From positions 1-64,000 of the forward strand of contig JANYEY010000083.1 of assembly GCA_025359685.1 (NCBI GenBank): a stretch of 64,000 bases of DNA, in the 5' to 3' direction. The stretch's first letter is position 1, and each line of letters begins with the position of its first letter. This DNA comes from Sphingomonadaceae bacterium (GTDB taxonomy: Bacteria; Pseudomonadota; Alphaproteobacteria; Sphingomonadales; Sphingomonadaceae). Below the pieces are notes generated by a model that was not told the DNA's origin, made no database searches, and worked only from the letters and a program-made list of their open reading frames with translations. Positions 63,532 through 64,000 of the stretch are shown piece by piece. The position numbers were made by a program, and so were the translations under genes.

Positions 63532-63542
63532 CCGCATAGCGG
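63532..63542 (+). promoter_or_regulatory. candidate operator CCGCATAGCGG (exact core)
   Basis: ACCCGCATAGCGGTAAA in the divergent gap between 63462(-) and 63618(+). Confidence 0.6.
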
Positions 63543-63617
63543 TAAATGTTGGCAGGGTAGCTTCGAGCCGCGCGCCGATCGCCTAGGTTAGCCTACCGGC
63601 CGCAGCAGGAGCATGCC

Positions 63618-64000
63618 ATGTTCACATCGCGAAGAATTGCCTTGGCCGCGCTTCCACTCCTGGCAGTAAGTGCTGCTCCTGCAGCGCCAGTTGCCCCGCC
63701 GCCTGCGCCCGTCGCGGCTCCGGTCGTCATCCACCACCAAGATGTTCCGCTGATCACCGTTTTTGCTTGGGAGCGCTGGGGCAACTTCATCAACGCGCAG
63801 CCCGGTAGCGGGGTTGAAATACCTTACGATGCGGCGCGGCTGCAGGTAAAGGTATACGCGTTTCCGAGCGGCGAGGTCCGCGCAATCCGGTTCGGCAATG
63901 GCGTCCGCACGCATCGGCATGTCAATTTGACCGACACGATTCTTTACAGCTGGCAAGCGCACCGGGTGCAATTCGTCGATAGCTTGGCAACTGTTACCGA
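63618..64000 (+). CDS. secreted protein of unknown function, 3' end beyond the window
   Basis: MFTSRRIALAALPLLAVSAAPAAPVAPPPAPVAAPVVIHHQDVPLITVFAWERWGNF...; signal peptide, open to the window end. Confidence 0.55.
   Translation, partial: MFTSRRIALAALPLLAVSAAPAAPVAPPPAPVAAPVVIHHQDVPLITVFAWERWGNFINAQPGSGVEIPYDAARLQVKVYAFPSGEVRAIRFGNGVRTHRHVNLTDTILYSWQAHRVQFVDSLATVT

Noticed and set aside
1-64000. CRISPR arrays, tRNA or rRNA genes, prophage or toxin-antitoxin/defence systems
   Set aside because: No repeat-spacer structure, cloverleaf/rRNA-like sequence, phage structural genes or recognisable defence genes were seen.

Overview
This 64 kb GC-rich window looks like a catabolic island from an alphaproteobacterium, probably sphingomonad-like (inferred from gene content; no taxonomic marker is present). 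It starts with the remnant of an IS3-family element abutting a 5'-truncated Rieske dioxygenase alpha-subunit fragment. It continues with dense, mostly divergently arranged operons. These encode two TonB-dependent receptors, an NCS1 nucleobase/hydantoin-type permease, several MFS/GPH transporters, two tannase/feruloyl-esterase-family hydrolases, many alpha/beta hydrolases, acyl-CoA metabolism genes, and two aldehyde dehydrogenases. They also encode FAD- and FMN-dependent oxygenases, an aconitase-family pair (LeuCD-like) fused into an operon with an isocitrate-lyase/dimethylmalate-lyase-like gene, hydantoinase HyuA/HyuB with an isochorismatase-family amidohydrolase, and a maleate isomerase/Asp racemase-like protein. 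There are four SUMF1/FGE-fold proteins, a cytochrome c, and four regulators (three IclR-type, one LysR). The most striking unexplained signal is a palindromic motif (core CCGCATAGCGG, consensus about TTCACCGCATAGCGGGA). It recurs, with variation, in essentially every divergent promoter gap plus two other operon starts. This suggests the whole island is one regulon, perhaps under IclR-type regulators with nearly identical recognition helices. Other points of interest are tandem two-domain alpha/beta hydrolases with unusual nucleophile elbows, a tannase that has lost both cysteines of the CS-D-HC motif, and SUMF1-fold proteins lacking the catalytic cysteines, some next to a cytochrome c. All family calls are from reading the translations; no database search was run.
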